64,000 nucleotides of DNA, from assembly GCA_031253835.1 (NCBI GenBank), contig JAIRVP010000074.1, forward strand, positions 1 through 64,000, written 5' to 3'. Below the pieces are notes generated by a model. The model had not been told where the DNA came from. It did not search any database and saw nothing but the letters and a program-made list of their open reading frames with translations. Each line of letters begins with the position of its first letter. Position 1 is the stretch's first letter. The stretch comes from Burkholderia sp. GTDB taxonomy: Bacteria; Pseudomonadota; Gammaproteobacteria; Burkholderiales; Burkholderiaceae. The translations under genes were made by a program, and so were the position numbers. Shown in pieces: positions 1 to 8,141 of the stretch.

Positions 1-1232
1 CGCAGGGCGAACTGCTCGTGCTCGACGACGCGAACCTGTCGCTGCGCGAAGGCGAGATCGTCGGGCTGCTCGGCCGTTCCGGCTCGGGCAAGTCGACGCT
101 GCTGCGCATCATCGCCGGCCTGATCGAGCCGACCGGCGGCGAAGTGACCTACCTCGGCAAGCCGTTGAGCGGCCCGGCCGAAGGCGTCGCGATGGTGTTC
201 CAGACCTTCGCGCTGTTCCCGTGGCTCACCGTGCTGCAGAACGTGGAAGCCGGCCTCGAAGCGCTGGGCGTCGGCGCACGCGAGCGGCGCGAGCGTGCGC
301 TCGCCGCGATCGACCTGATCGGTCTCGACGGCTTCGAGAACGCATATCCGCGCGAGCTGTCGGGCGGCATGCGCCAGCGCGTGGGCTTTGCGCGCGCGCT
401 CGTCGTCGACCCGACGATCCTGCTGATGGACGAGCCGTTCTCGGCGCTCGACGTGCTGACGGCCGAGACGCTGCGTACTGATTTGCTCGACCTGTGGACG
501 CAAGGCCGCATGCCGATCAAGTCGGTGCTGATCGTCACGCACAACATCGAGGAAGCCGTGTTCATGTGCGACCGGATCCTCGTGCTGTCGTCGAACCCGG
601 GCCGCGTGATCGCCGAGATCAAGGTGCCGTTCAAGCATCCGCGCAACCGTCTCGACCCGGCGTTCCGCAAGCTCGTCGACGACATCTACGCGAAGATGAC
701 CGCGCGCCAGACCGGCGAGGCGACGAAGAAGGGGCTCGAACTCGGCAGCTGGCTGCCGCAGGTGTCGACCAACCTGATGGCCGGCCTGATCGAGACGCTC
801 GCGATGGCGCCGTACCATGGCCGCGCGGACATGCCGGAAATCGCGCGTACGCTGCATCTGGAAGTGGACGACCTGTTCCCGATCGCCGAAGTGCTGCAGT
901 ACCTCGGTTTCGCGGACGTGCGCGAAGGCGACGTCTTCCTGACGCCGCCGGGGCGCGTGTTCGCGGAATTCGGCACGCAGGAGCGCAAGCTGATGTTCGC
1001 GGATCACCTGCTGAAGCACGTGCCGCTGGCGGCACGGATCAAGAAGGTGCTGAACGAGCGTCCGGGCCACCGCGCGCCGCGCGTGCGCTTCGAGCAGGAG
1101 CTGGAGGATTTCCTGTCCGACGGCGCAGCCGAGGAAACGCTCGACGCGGTGATCGACTGGGGCCGCTACGGCGAGATCTTCTCGTACAACGACCAGACCG
1201 AGATCTTCAGTCTCGAGGACGTCGAGTCCTGA
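1..1232 (+). CDS. ABC transporter ATP-binding protein, nitrate/sulfonate type, with C-terminal AAA-associated domain (5' partial)
   Basis: Energises import of a small anion or organosulfonate from the cytoplasmic face of the inner membrane. The reading frame is already open at base 3 (codons for Q-G-E-L-L before the first GTG), so the true start lies upstream of the window. Visible motifs are Walker A GRSGSGKST, a Q-loop in VFQTFALFPWLTV, signature LSGGMRQR, Walker B ILLMDEPF and the H-loop IVTHN. The FALFPWLTV stretch is typical of NrtD/SsuB/TauB ATPases. The last 150 or so residues are not part of the ATPase and match the AAA-associated C-terminal domain seen in a subset of these proteins. 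The permease and binding-protein genes are presumably upstream. The substrate cannot be read from this gene alone. Confidence 0.93.
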   Translation, partial: QGELLVLDDANLSLREGEIVGLLGRSGSGKSTLLRIIAGLIEPTGGEVTYLGKPLSGPAEGVAMVFQTFALFPWLTVLQNVEAGLEALGVGARERRERALAAIDLIGLDGFENAYPRELSGGMRQRVGFARALVVDPTILLMDEPFSALDVLTAETLRTDLLDLWTQGRMPIKSVLIVTHNIEEAVFMCDRILVLSSNPGRVIAEIKVPFKHPRNRLDPAFRKLVDDIYAKMTARQTGEATKKGLELGSWLPQVSTNLMAGLIETLAMAPYHGRADMPEIARTLHLEVDDLFPIAEVLQYLGFADVREGDVFLTPPGRVFAEFGTQERKLMFADHLLKHVPLAARIKKVLNERPGHRAPRVRFEQELEDFLSDGAAEETLDAVIDWGRYGEIFSYNDQTEIFSLEDVES

Positions 1233-1269
1233 AATCGATGGGGCCGCGAGGTTTCCGGAGCTGATTCGA

Positions 1270-1752
1270 ATGACCGACACGCAACCCGATTTTTCACCGA
1301 TCCGCATGAAGGCACGCGGATTCGTGTCGCAGGGGCGCATCGAGGATGCGCTCGGGCTGTACGCCGACATCCTGAAGATTGCACCGGACGACGCGGCGAC
1401 GTATGCCGATCGCGGCACGACCTTCGCGATGATCAAGAAGACGGATCTCGCGTTGAACGATCTGCATCGGGCCATCGAGCTGGGGTACACGGATGCGTCG
1501 GCGTATTGCACGATCGCGACGGTTTTCCTCGAAGCCGGCAGCTACCCGCAGTCGCTGCAGTATTTCGACAAGGCGCTGACGCTCAACCCCGATCAGCCTT
1601 TCGTCTATTTCAACCGTGCTCGCGCCCACGAGACGCTGGGCGATATCCGGGCGGCGATCGCCGATCTGGAGCGGTGCCTGACCTACACGCCGGACGCTGC
1701 GCTGTCCGCGCGGATCAAGGACAGGGTGGCGCAGCTTCGCGCACGCATTTGA
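1270..1752 (+). CDS. tetratricopeptide-repeat protein
   Basis: A 160-residue soluble protein made almost entirely of about four TPR units (roughly residues 10-145). Repeats can be read at ARGFVSQGRIEDALGLYADI, YADRGTTFAMIKKTDLALND, YCTIATVFLEAGSYPQSLQY and YFNRARAHETLGDIRAAIAD. TPRs form helical scaffolds for protein binding; the partner is unknown. No signal peptide is visible. GGAG at 1257-1260 lies nine bases before the ATG. It follows the ABC ATPase by 37 bases on the same strand and may be co-transcribed. No enzymatic motif is present. Confidence 0.85.
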   Translation: MTDTQPDFSPIRMKARGFVSQGRIEDALGLYADILKIAPDDAATYADRGTTFAMIKKTDLALNDLHRAIELGYTDASAYCTIATVFLEAGSYPQSLQYFDKALTLNPDQPFVYFNRARAHETLGDIRAAIADLERCLTYTPDAALSARIKDRVAQLRARI

Positions 1753-1785
1753 CGACTGCCGGCGCGGGCGCCGCGCATCACGCCG

Positions 1786-2280
1786 TTACTGCAAGTTCCC
1801 CCACCGGTCGACCGCCGGTTCCGCCGACGCCCACTTCCAGTGCGTGCCTTGCTGGCACGCATTCGCGAAATACCAGTCGGCCTTGTCGCCGTCCTTCACC
1901 GAGAACGTGAATTCCTTGCACAGCGCGAGCGGCGTCGAATAAGCGCGCGCGACGCGCACTTCGCCTTCGCCGTTTTCCAGCGGCAGCGTGTTCTTCACCT
2001 TCCACGGCTTCACTTCGCCGACGGCCAGGCTGCCGGCCACCTTCGCGATCGCGTCCTGCTGGTTCTGATGGAGCTGCTTCATCGTGCGGTTGACGGCCTC
2101 GTCGGTCGCGGCCTGCACGGCAATCCCGACGCCGACGCCGACCGCCGGGTTCGCGGTGACGAGGCCCGTCGCCGCGCCGGCCAGCGCGCCGCTCGCCGCG
2201 CCGACCGAGCCGCAGCCCGACAGCGCGACCGTCGCCGCGCACAGTGCGCCGATGGCCGCGAAACGGATCGCGACGCTCAT
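1786..2280 (-). CDS. lipoprotein with glycine-zipper-like N-terminal region (paralogue of next gene)
   Basis: A 164-residue predicted lipoprotein. A hydrophobic signal ends in the lipobox LSGC (Cys23). An Ala/Gly-rich stretch (GALAGAATGL...AVGVGVGIAV) follows, and then a soluble domain of about 100 residues ending W-K-W-A-S-A-E-P-A-V-D-R-W-G-N-L-Q. The ATG overlaps the TGA of the upstream gene as ATGA, so the two are translationally coupled. The two products share the same architecture and the C-terminal motif W-K-W-A-S-A-E-P-A-x-x-R-W-G-x-L-Q, so they arose by tandem duplication. Function unknown; probably membrane-anchored in the periplasm. Confidence 0.82.
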   Translation of the reverse strand: MSVAIRFAAIGALCAATVALSGCGSVGAASGALAGAATGLVTANPAVGVGVGIAVQAATDEAVNRTMKQLHQNQQDAIAKVAGSLAVGEVKPWKVKNTLPLENGEGEVRVARAYSTPLALCKEFTFSVKDGDKADWYFANACQQGTHWKWASAEPAVDRWGNLQ

Positions 2281-2828
2281 TGCAGCGCGCCCCAGCGCTC
2301 GGTCGCCGGCTCGGCCGACGCCCATTTCCACACGGCGCCGTCGCGGCAGAGGGTGGCGACGTAGAACGCCGACTGCGCAGCCTTGTCGGGCTTCGCGGGC
2401 GTGTCGACCGCGAACACGATTTCCTTGCAGTCGAGCGGACCGACGCTGATCATCCGGCTGACCGTCACGCGGCCCTGTTCGTCGTCCTCGATCGGGAACG
2501 AGTGGTGCGTCGACCACGGCGCGACACCGCCCACGTCGAGCGGGCCGGCCGCCTTCGCGATCTGTTCCTGTGTGTAACGGTGTGCGACGCGCTGCGAGTA
2601 CTGGACGCCGGCCCGCGCGCCGGCCACGGCGCCAAGGCCGATACCCGTCGCGACAGCGGCGTTGTTCGTGACCTTGGAAGCGATCGCGGCGCCCGCGATA
2701 CCGGCGCCGGCTGTCGCGCCTTCGCTGTACAGCGAGTTGCAGCCTGACAGCAGTGCGGCCGTGGCGATGACGGCCAGCACGACGCGCGCCGGCATGGCCC
2801 GACGCGTCGATTCGAAACGAATGTTCAT
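2277..2828 (-). CDS. lipoprotein, first of a tandem paralogous pair
   Basis: Predicted lipoprotein of 183 residues with lipobox LLSGC and a glycine-zipper-like region (GATAGAGIAGAAI). Its C-terminal domain ends WKWASAEPATERWGALQ, nearly the same as the end of its downstream neighbour. The ATG at 2828 has a GGG almost touching it. A start at 2867 has a better spaced CAGGG but would give an unusually long positively charged signal n-region, so the start is uncertain. Transcribed leftward and overlapping the next gene by four bases. Function unknown. Confidence 0.78.
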   Translation of the reverse strand: MNIRFESTRRAMPARVVLAVIATAALLSGCNSLYSEGATAGAGIAGAAIASKVTNNAAVATGIGLGAVAGARAGVQYSQRVAHRYTQEQIAKAAGPLDVGGVAPWSTHHSFPIEDDEQGRVTVSRMISVGPLDCKEIVFAVDTPAKPDKAAQSAFYVATLCRDGAVWKWASAEPATERWGALQ

Positions 2829-3116
2829 CCCTGAGTGCGAGTCCTGTCTGGGTGAGCGGCGGCGCATGCACGCCCTGATGCCGCATCATTGTTTCGCAAT
2901 TGTCATAGGAAAACTGCAAAGCTTTGACAAATCGCCGGCCGGCATCCCGCGCGCGTACGCGCGGCGCTATTGTCGGATAGATGATTGACGAGGGGTCGAA
3001 ACGTTACAAATTGAAGGTAATTGTTACCTCGGCGTGCAAGGAACCGACCTAGACTGTTTTGTTATGGAATGTTTCTTCGACGGCCTCGAGCCGCGCCGCA
3101 CATGAGACACCCAGCC
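2829..3116. other. intergenic region with an inverted repeat
   Basis: This gap separates the leftward lipoprotein pair from the rightward otsA side. It is A+T-richer than its surroundings. The only clear structure is the perfect inverted repeat AGGTAA-ttg-TTACCT at 3015-3029, which has the size of a regulator binding site. A TTGACG at 2985-2990 could be a -35 element, but no convincing -10 follows at normal spacing. Confidence 0.4.
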
Positions 3117-3314
3117 ATGCGCCGTTCGAAACGGCTGTCACACCGGCCACCTGACGCGGGAGCAGACCGCCCGCGTCCGCAGACCGACGCGCCCTCGGCA
3201 CCGCCTGCCGGCGCGCCCGACGGGACGCCGTCCGATGGCGATCACAACCAGGGCGGTGCTCGCCCGGAAGGGCTCGACTATCAGCGCGACCTCGGCCAGG
3301 AGCAGGACGCTTGA
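3117..3314 (+). CDS. possible small hypothetical protein
   Basis: A 65-codon frame beginning MRRSKRLSHRPPDAG, rich in Pro, Asp and Gly and ending LDYQRDLGQEQDA. Third codon positions are mostly G/C, as in the real genes here, and the frame closes well before otsA. A second in-frame ATG is at 3102. No good ribosome binding site and no recognisable domain were found, so it may be fortuitous. Confidence 0.3.
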   Translation: MRRSKRLSHRPPDAGADRPRPQTDAPSAPPAGAPDGTPSDGDHNQGGARPEGLDYQRDLGQEQDA

Positions 3315-3452
3315 TCCCGTCGCCGCCGCATTCCACCGCCGTATTTCATTGCATTTCTCGGAACTGAATCGCCGCGCGGCCGCCTTCGGGCAGCCGTGTC
3401 CGCTTGGGCGCGCGTCGCGCGCCAGCCAATCGAATCGAGGAGGGGAAGCCGC

Positions 3453-4874
3453 ATGAGCAGATTGATCGTGGTATCGAACCGTGTCGCCGCCGGCGAGGAC
3501 ACGCGCCCGAGCGCGGGCGGCCTGGCCGTCGGCGTGATGGACGCGCTGAAGGAAAGCGGCGGCGTCTGGTTCGGCTGGAACGGCGAGATCGTCGGTGCGC
3601 CCGATGCCGAACCCGCGATCCAGCGGGACGGCAACGTCACGTACGCGACGGTCGGGCTGACCCGGCGCGACTACGATCAGTACTACCGCGGTTTCTCGAA
3701 CGCGACGCTGTGGCCGGTGTTCCATTACCGTGGCGATCTCGCGCGCTTCGATCGTCAGGAGTACGCCGGTTATCTGCGTGTGAACGCGATGCTCGCGAAG
3801 CAGCTCGCCGCGCTGCTGCGACCCGACGACCTGATCTGGGTACACGACTACCATCTGCTGCCGTTCGCGCATTACCTGCGCGAGCTCGGCGTGAAGAACC
3901 CGATCGGCTTCTTCCTGCACATCCCGTTTCCGTCACCCGACATGCTGCGCCTCGTGCCGCCGCACGAGGAACTCGTGAAGTTCATGTGCGCGTACGACGT
4001 CGCGGGCTTCCAGACCGAGGCCGACAAGCAGGCATTCACCGACTACATCGAACGGCGCGGGATCGGCGCGGCCAGCGACGACGGGATGCTGCACGCGCAC
4101 GGCCGTGTCGTGAAGGTCGCCGCCTATCCGATCGGCGTGCATCCCGACGCGATCGCGCAGGCGGCCGTCCAGTACAGCACGCGCAAGCCGGTGAAGATGC
4201 TGCGCGAGGCGCTCGACGGCCGCAAGCTCGTGATGAGCGTCGACCGTCTCGATTACTCGAAGGGGCTCGTCGAGCGCTTCCAGTCGTTCGAGCGGATGCT
4301 CGCGAACGCGCCGGGCTGGCAGGGGCGCGTATCGCTGCTGCAGATCGCGCCGCCGACGCGTTCGGACGTGCAGACCTACCAGGACATTCGCGAAACGCTC
4401 GAAGGCGAAGCCGGCCGCATCAACGGCCGTTTCTCGCAACTCGACTGGACGCCGATCCAGTACCTGAACCGCAAGTACGAGCGCAACCTGCTGATGGCGT
4501 TCTTCCGGATGTCGCAGGTCGGCTATGTGACGCCGCTGCGCGACGGGATGAATCTCGTCGCGAAGGAGTACGTCGCGTCGCAGGATCCGGCCGATCCGGG
4601 CGTGCTCGTGCTGTCGGAGTTCGCCGGTGCGGCGGCCGAGCTGACCGGCGCGCTGCTCGTCAATCCGTACGACCTGTCGCAGATGGCCGAGGCGCTCGAA
4701 CGTGCGCTGTCGATGCCGCTCGCGGAGCGGCAGGCGCGTCACGAGGAGAACCTCGCGCAGCTCCGTGAAAACGACCTGTCGGTCTGGCGCGACACGTTCG
4801 TCGCCGACTTGCGCAGTGTCGCGGCCGCTGCGTCGGTCACGCAGCGCGCGGGCCGGCGGGTTGCGCATGCGTGA
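3453..4874 (+). CDS. otsA: trehalose-6-phosphate synthase (GT20)
   Basis: Transfers glucose from UDP-glucose to glucose-6-phosphate to give trehalose-6-phosphate, the first step of osmoprotectant synthesis. The 473 residues have the usual OtsA length. Features seen are the N-terminal SRLIVVSNRV with the GGLAVG loop (residues about 24-29), WVHDYHLLPFA, FFLHIPFPSPD, VDRLDYSKG and LRDGMNLVAKEY, all GT20 hallmarks. The ATG follows AGGAGGGG at 3438-3445. A longer frame reaches 3396 but lacks this signal. No trehalose-6-phosphate phosphatase (otsB) lies alongside. The stop overlaps the next gene by eight bases, so the two are coupled. Confidence 0.96.
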   Translation: MSRLIVVSNRVAAGEDTRPSAGGLAVGVMDALKESGGVWFGWNGEIVGAPDAEPAIQRDGNVTYATVGLTRRDYDQYYRGFSNATLWPVFHYRGDLARFDRQEYAGYLRVNAMLAKQLAALLRPDDLIWVHDYHLLPFAHYLRELGVKNPIGFFLHIPFPSPDMLRLVPPHEELVKFMCAYDVAGFQTEADKQAFTDYIERRGIGAASDDGMLHAHGRVVKVAAYPIGVHPDAIAQAAVQYSTRKPVKMLREALDGRKLVMSVDRLDYSKGLVERFQSFERMLANAPGWQGRVSLLQIAPPTRSDVQTYQDIRETLEGEAGRINGRFSQLDWTPIQYLNRKYERNLLMAFFRMSQVGYVTPLRDGMNLVAKEYVASQDPADPGVLVLSEFAGAAAELTGALLVNPYDLSQMAEALERALSMPLAERQARHEENLAQLRENDLSVWRDTFVADLRSVAAAASVTQRAGRRVAHA

Positions 4875-5460
4875 GTTCGCGCCGGCCGCCGGTGCAGAGG
4901 ACAAAGCGGCGGACGACGCCGTCGGCCGCTTCTTCGTCGTGACGGGCGGCCCGGGTTCGGGCAAGAGCACGCTGCTCGATGCGCTGGAGCGCGCCGGCTT
5001 TGCGCGCTCGCAGGAAGCCGGGCGCGGCGTGATCCGCGACCAGATGGCCATCGACGGCCTCGCGCTGCCGTGGCGCGACCCGGCGGCGTTCGCCGAGCTG
5101 ATGCTGAGCTGGGAGATGCGCTCGTACCACCTCGCGCGGCAGGCGCGCGGGCCCGTGTTCTTCGATCGCGGCGTGCCCGACGTGGTCGGCTACCTGCGGC
5201 TGACGGGCCTGCCGGTCCCCGCGCACGCGGAAGCGGCGGCGCGCCGTTTCCGCTATCACCGGCGCGTGTTCATCGCGCCGCCGTGGCCCGAGATCTATGC
5301 GCAGGACACCGAGCGCCGGCAGGATTTCGCGGAAGCCGAGCGGACCTACGACGCGATGGTCGATTGCTACACGTCGTACGGCTACCGGCTGATCGAGTTG
5401 CCGCGCGCGAGCGTGAAGGCGCGTGTGCGCTTCGTGATGGACGCGCTCGACGCCGCATGA
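4867..5460 (+). CDS. P-loop AAA/kinase-like NTPase coupled to otsA
   Basis: A 197-residue protein with a Walker A motif GGPGSGKST near residues 27-35 and the neighbouring motif EAGRGVIRDQ typical of the AAA_28/ATP-grasp-like kinase family. Later motifs are VFFDRGVPDVVGYL (a DRG Walker-B-like element) and the C-terminal IELPRASVKARVRFV. Such proteins are predicted nucleotide or metabolite kinases; the substrate is unknown. The ATG lies inside the last codons of otsA, which suggests translational coupling and a role linked to trehalose or sugar-phosphate metabolism. That link is inference from position only. Confidence 0.82.
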   Translation: MREFAPAAGAEDKAADDAVGRFFVVTGGPGSGKSTLLDALERAGFARSQEAGRGVIRDQMAIDGLALPWRDPAAFAELMLSWEMRSYHLARQARGPVFFDRGVPDVVGYLRLTGLPVPAHAEAAARRFRYHRRVFIAPPWPEIYAQDTERRQDFAEAERTYDAMVDCYTSYGYRLIELPRASVKARVRFVMDALDAA

Positions 5461-5490
5461 CACCCGCCGCGCGTGCGGCGCGCGGCGGCG

Positions 5491-6858
5491 TCAGGTCGTT
5501 GCGTCCGGCCGTGGCGACGTGATGCGCAGCATGCTCACGACGGCTGCCACCGCCGCGAAGGCCGTGGCGACATAGAGCGCGATCGTCGGCCCGCGATCGG
5601 GCGACAACCCGAAAATCAGCGCGACCAGCGCGGCGCCGAGCGTCTGGCCGGTCAGCCGCGCGGTGCTCAGCATGCCGCCCGCGCCGCCGCTGCGCTCGCG
5701 CGGCGCCGACGACAGCATCGCGCGGTTGTTCGGCGACTGGAACAGCCCGAAGCCCGCGCCGCACAGCGCCATCCGCCACACGATGTCGACGGTGCCCGGA
5801 TGCGCGCCGATCGTCGCGAGCGACAGCAGCCCGGCCGCGAACAGCGCGAGCCCGATCCCGCCGAGGATGCCGGCCGAATAGCGGTCCGACAGCACGCCCG
5901 CGAGCGGCGCGGCGAACACGATCACGAGCGGCCACGGCGTCATGTAGAGGCCCGTCTCGACCTGCGAGAAGCCGAGCGAGTTCTGCAGCCAGAACGGCAG
6001 CGCGACGAACGCGAGCATCTGCGACGTGAACGACGCCATCGACGTGTAGATCGACAGCGCGAACATCGGGATGCGCATCAGGTCGACGGGCAGCAGCGGC
6101 GCCGGCTGCGACAGCTGGCGCTTCACGAAGAAGTAGCCGACGACGAACGCCACCGCCAGCTCGGCCGCGACGTACGCGTGGCTTTCACCGTGGCCGAGCC
6201 CGTCGACGGCCGTGATCAGCAGGCCGAACACGCACGCGTTCATCAGCGCGCTCGGGAAATCGTACGGCGCGTCGTGCAGCGGGTTGGCCGGCAGCGCGCG
6301 CAGGCTGCCGAGCACGGCGGCGATGCCGATCGGCACGTTGACCGCGAACAGCCACGGCCACGACGCGAACGACAGGATGGCGGACGCGACCGTCGGCCCG
6401 ATCGCCGACGACAGCGCGACGACCATCGCGTTGATCGACAGCCCGCGCCCGAGCATCGACGACGGGTAGATCATCCGCACGAGCGCCGCGTTGACGCTCA
6501 TGATGCCGGCCGCGCCGAACCCCTGGATCACGCGCATCACGGCCAGCATCGGCAGCGAGCCGGCGAGCGCACAGCCGAGCGAGGCTGCGGTAAACAACGC
6601 GAGCCCGCCGATGTAGATGCGGCGATAGCCGATGCGCTCGCCGAGCGACGCGAGCGGCAGCAGCGTGATCGTGACCGCGAGCTGGTACGCGTTGACGATC
6701 CAGATCGACGCGGCGTCGGATGCGTGCAGGTCGCGCGCGATCGTCGGCAGCGCGACGTTCGCGATCGCGCCGTCGAGCACGGCGAGCGTGATGCCCAGTG
6801 CGACGCAGACGATCGCCCAGTAGCGTTGCGGAAGCGGCAGGCCGGTATCGGCGTTCAT
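5491..6858 (-). CDS. MFS multidrug-type efflux transporter, DHA2 family
   Basis: Proton-driven inner-membrane exporter of about 455 residues with many hydrophobic helices, probably 14. The first helix carries the DHA2 motif LDGAIANVALPTIA. WIVNAYQLAVTITLLPLASL and GERIGYRRIY follow, as in QacA/EmrB relatives. The ATG at 6858 (MNADTGLPLP) gives the usual short cytoplasmic N-terminus. An ATG at 6906 and a TTG at 6912 would lengthen it, and none has a strong ribosome binding site. No membrane-fusion partner or regulator lies next to it, so the substrate is open. It converges on the otsA unit, with a GC-rich inverted repeat near 5465-5487. Confidence 0.9.
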   Translation of the reverse strand: MNADTGLPLPQRYWAIVCVALGITLAVLDGAIANVALPTIARDLHASDAASIWIVNAYQLAVTITLLPLASLGERIGYRRIYIGGLALFTAASLGCALAGSLPMLAVMRVIQGFGAAGIMSVNAALVRMIYPSSMLGRGLSINAMVVALSSAIGPTVASAILSFASWPWLFAVNVPIGIAAVLGSLRALPANPLHDAPYDFPSALMNACVFGLLITAVDGLGHGESHAYVAAELAVAFVVGYFFVKRQLSQPAPLLPVDLMRIPMFALSIYTSMASFTSQMLAFVALPFWLQNSLGFSQVETGLYMTPWPLVIVFAAPLAGVLSDRYSAGILGGIGLALFAAGLLSLATIGAHPGTVDIVWRMALCGAGFGLFQSPNNRAMLSSAPRERSGGAGGMLSTARLTGQTLGAALVALIFGLSPDRGPTIALYVATAFAAVAAVVSMLRITSPRPDATT

Positions 6859-7043
6859 GACGGGAGCGAGAGCGTGGTTGTCCGCGCGCCCGGTTGCCGG
6901 TTGCATGCGCAACCATGCGGAAGGGTGGAGGCGGCGATGAACGGCCCGGCCGGCGCGGCTGCACCGGAACGGGGCCGGTCGAGTGTATCACCGGGCCGCA
7001 AGATGCGACGCCGGCACGCGCGGCGGCCGGCCGGTGCCGGCAC

Positions 7044-7424
7044 TCAGCCTTCGAAGTCCAGACCGCCGAGCCGCACGAGCGGGTCGGCCTGCGTGCGCGA
7101 CGCGAGATCGATGTCGCGTGCGCCCTGCCATGCGCCCAGCTTTTTCGGCAGCGCGGCCAGGTAGTGCTCGAAGCGCTGCGGGCCGTCCGGCTCCATCAGC
7201 CGCTCGATTTCATCGGTGTCCCAGGTCAACTCGAGATTCAGCGGATGCTCGAAGCCGCTCACATGCTCGTGCGGCGCGCTGCGGATCTGCACGCGCGTCG
7301 GATGCCCGTGGCCGCCGTACGGGACGACGTCGGTCAGCACGTGCTCGGCGAAGAACGCGGCGATGGCCTGCGCGATGCGCGGCGCGAATTCGGTATCGAA
7401 ACGACGGGCGGTTTCGGGCTGCAT
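7044..7424 (-). CDS. hypothetical protein, Burkholderia-type
   Basis: A 126-residue soluble acidic protein beginning MQPETARRFDTEFAPRIAQA. The ATG follows CAGGAGA with good spacing, which rules out the longer upstream frame. There are no transmembrane segments, signal peptide or recognised catalytic motif. His-rich and Pro-rich stretches (VVPYGGHGHPTRV, APHEHVSGFEHP) are visible in the middle. I know the style from Burkholderia hypothetical proteins but cannot name a function. It is flanked by unrelated genes. Confidence 0.75.
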   Translation of the reverse strand: MQPETARRFDTEFAPRIAQAIAAFFAEHVLTDVVPYGGHGHPTRVQIRSAPHEHVSGFEHPLNLELTWDTDEIERLMEPDGPQRFEHYLAALPKKLGAWQGARDIDLASRTQADPLVRLGGLDFEG

Positions 7425-7580
7425 GAAGGCGTCTCCTGAATGCCGAAAATCGTAGCACGGCGGCGTGGCGTTCCGGCGCGCGTGATACCGGTAATCGCGC
7501 GTTACCACTTGCTGCATCTATTACGGCCGCGTGCCGCCACAATGCATCGCATCCAGTACCACTTCGCGTGGGAGTCCATC

Positions 7581-7943
7581 ATGAAAAAGATTGCCGCAGT
7601 GTGTGTCCTCGCCGGTTCGCTCGCCATCGCGGGCCCGGCGTCCGCGCATGGCCGCGACGGCGGCGCCGTCATCGGCGCGTTGATCGGCGGCGCGGTGCTG
7701 GGCGCGATCGTGACGTCCGCGATGAATCCGCCCGTCGCGTATCAGGCGCCCGCGTACCAGGCACCGGCCTATCAGCCGCCGACGTACTACCAGGCGCCGG
7801 CGTACCAGCAGCCTGCGTATCCGACCTATCAGCAGGCGCAGTATCAGGACGACGGCCCGAACTATTGCTACGACCGCTACCAGCGCGCGTATGTGTGCGG
7901 TGCGCCGGTGCAGGGCGGCTACGCGCAGCCGGCCGGCTGGTAA
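7581..7943 (+). CDS. secreted/envelope protein with glycine zipper and YQAPA repeats
   Basis: A 120-residue protein with a Sec signal peptide (MKKIAAVCVLAGSLAIAGPASA, cleavage expected after ASA). A glycine-zipper helix (GGAVIGALIGGAVLGAIV) comes next, followed by a tyrosine/proline-rich repeat region, residues about 53-90, built from Y-Q-A-P-A and Y-Q-Q-P-A units. The end (YCYDRYQRAYVCGAPVQGGY) has two cysteines that could form a disulphide. GGAG at 7571-7574 supports the start. Probably an outer-membrane-associated or surface protein; function unknown. Confidence 0.8.
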   Translation: MKKIAAVCVLAGSLAIAGPASAHGRDGGAVIGALIGGAVLGAIVTSAMNPPVAYQAPAYQAPAYQPPTYYQAPAYQQPAYPTYQQAQYQDDGPNYCYDRYQRAYVCGAPVQGGYAQPAGW

Positions 7944-8024
7944 GCGGACGCACGCGACGCGTGAACGGGCAGGGCGCCGGCAGGCCGGCACCCGCCGCCG
8001 TTCATATCGCAGGACCGGACGACA

Positions 8025-8057
8025 AAAGGCCCTCGCTTCATGCGAGGGCCTTTGCCT
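8025..8057. terminator. bidirectional rho-independent terminator
   Basis: The 12-bp stem AAAGGCCCTCGC/GCGAGGGCCTTT (8025-8036 and 8042-8053) has a five-base loop, with T-rich sequence after it on the plus strand and a T run on the minus strand. It lies between convergent genes ending at 7943 and 8142. Confidence 0.85.
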
Positions 8058-8141
8058 TTTGTGCGGCCATCCGTTCGCTTGCGTGACGCGGGACCGGCCA
8101 TCGGCGGGCCGTGCGCGGATACAAACGGTTGCAATTGCGCG

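Noticed and set aside
5465..5487. GC-rich inverted repeat after the kinase-like gene as a terminator
   Set aside because: No T run follows on either strand. Noted only as structure.
5473..7164. 563-codon plus-strand frame
   Set aside because: Antisense to the MFS transporter gene. Composition is nearly all Arg, Glu, Ala, Asp and His.
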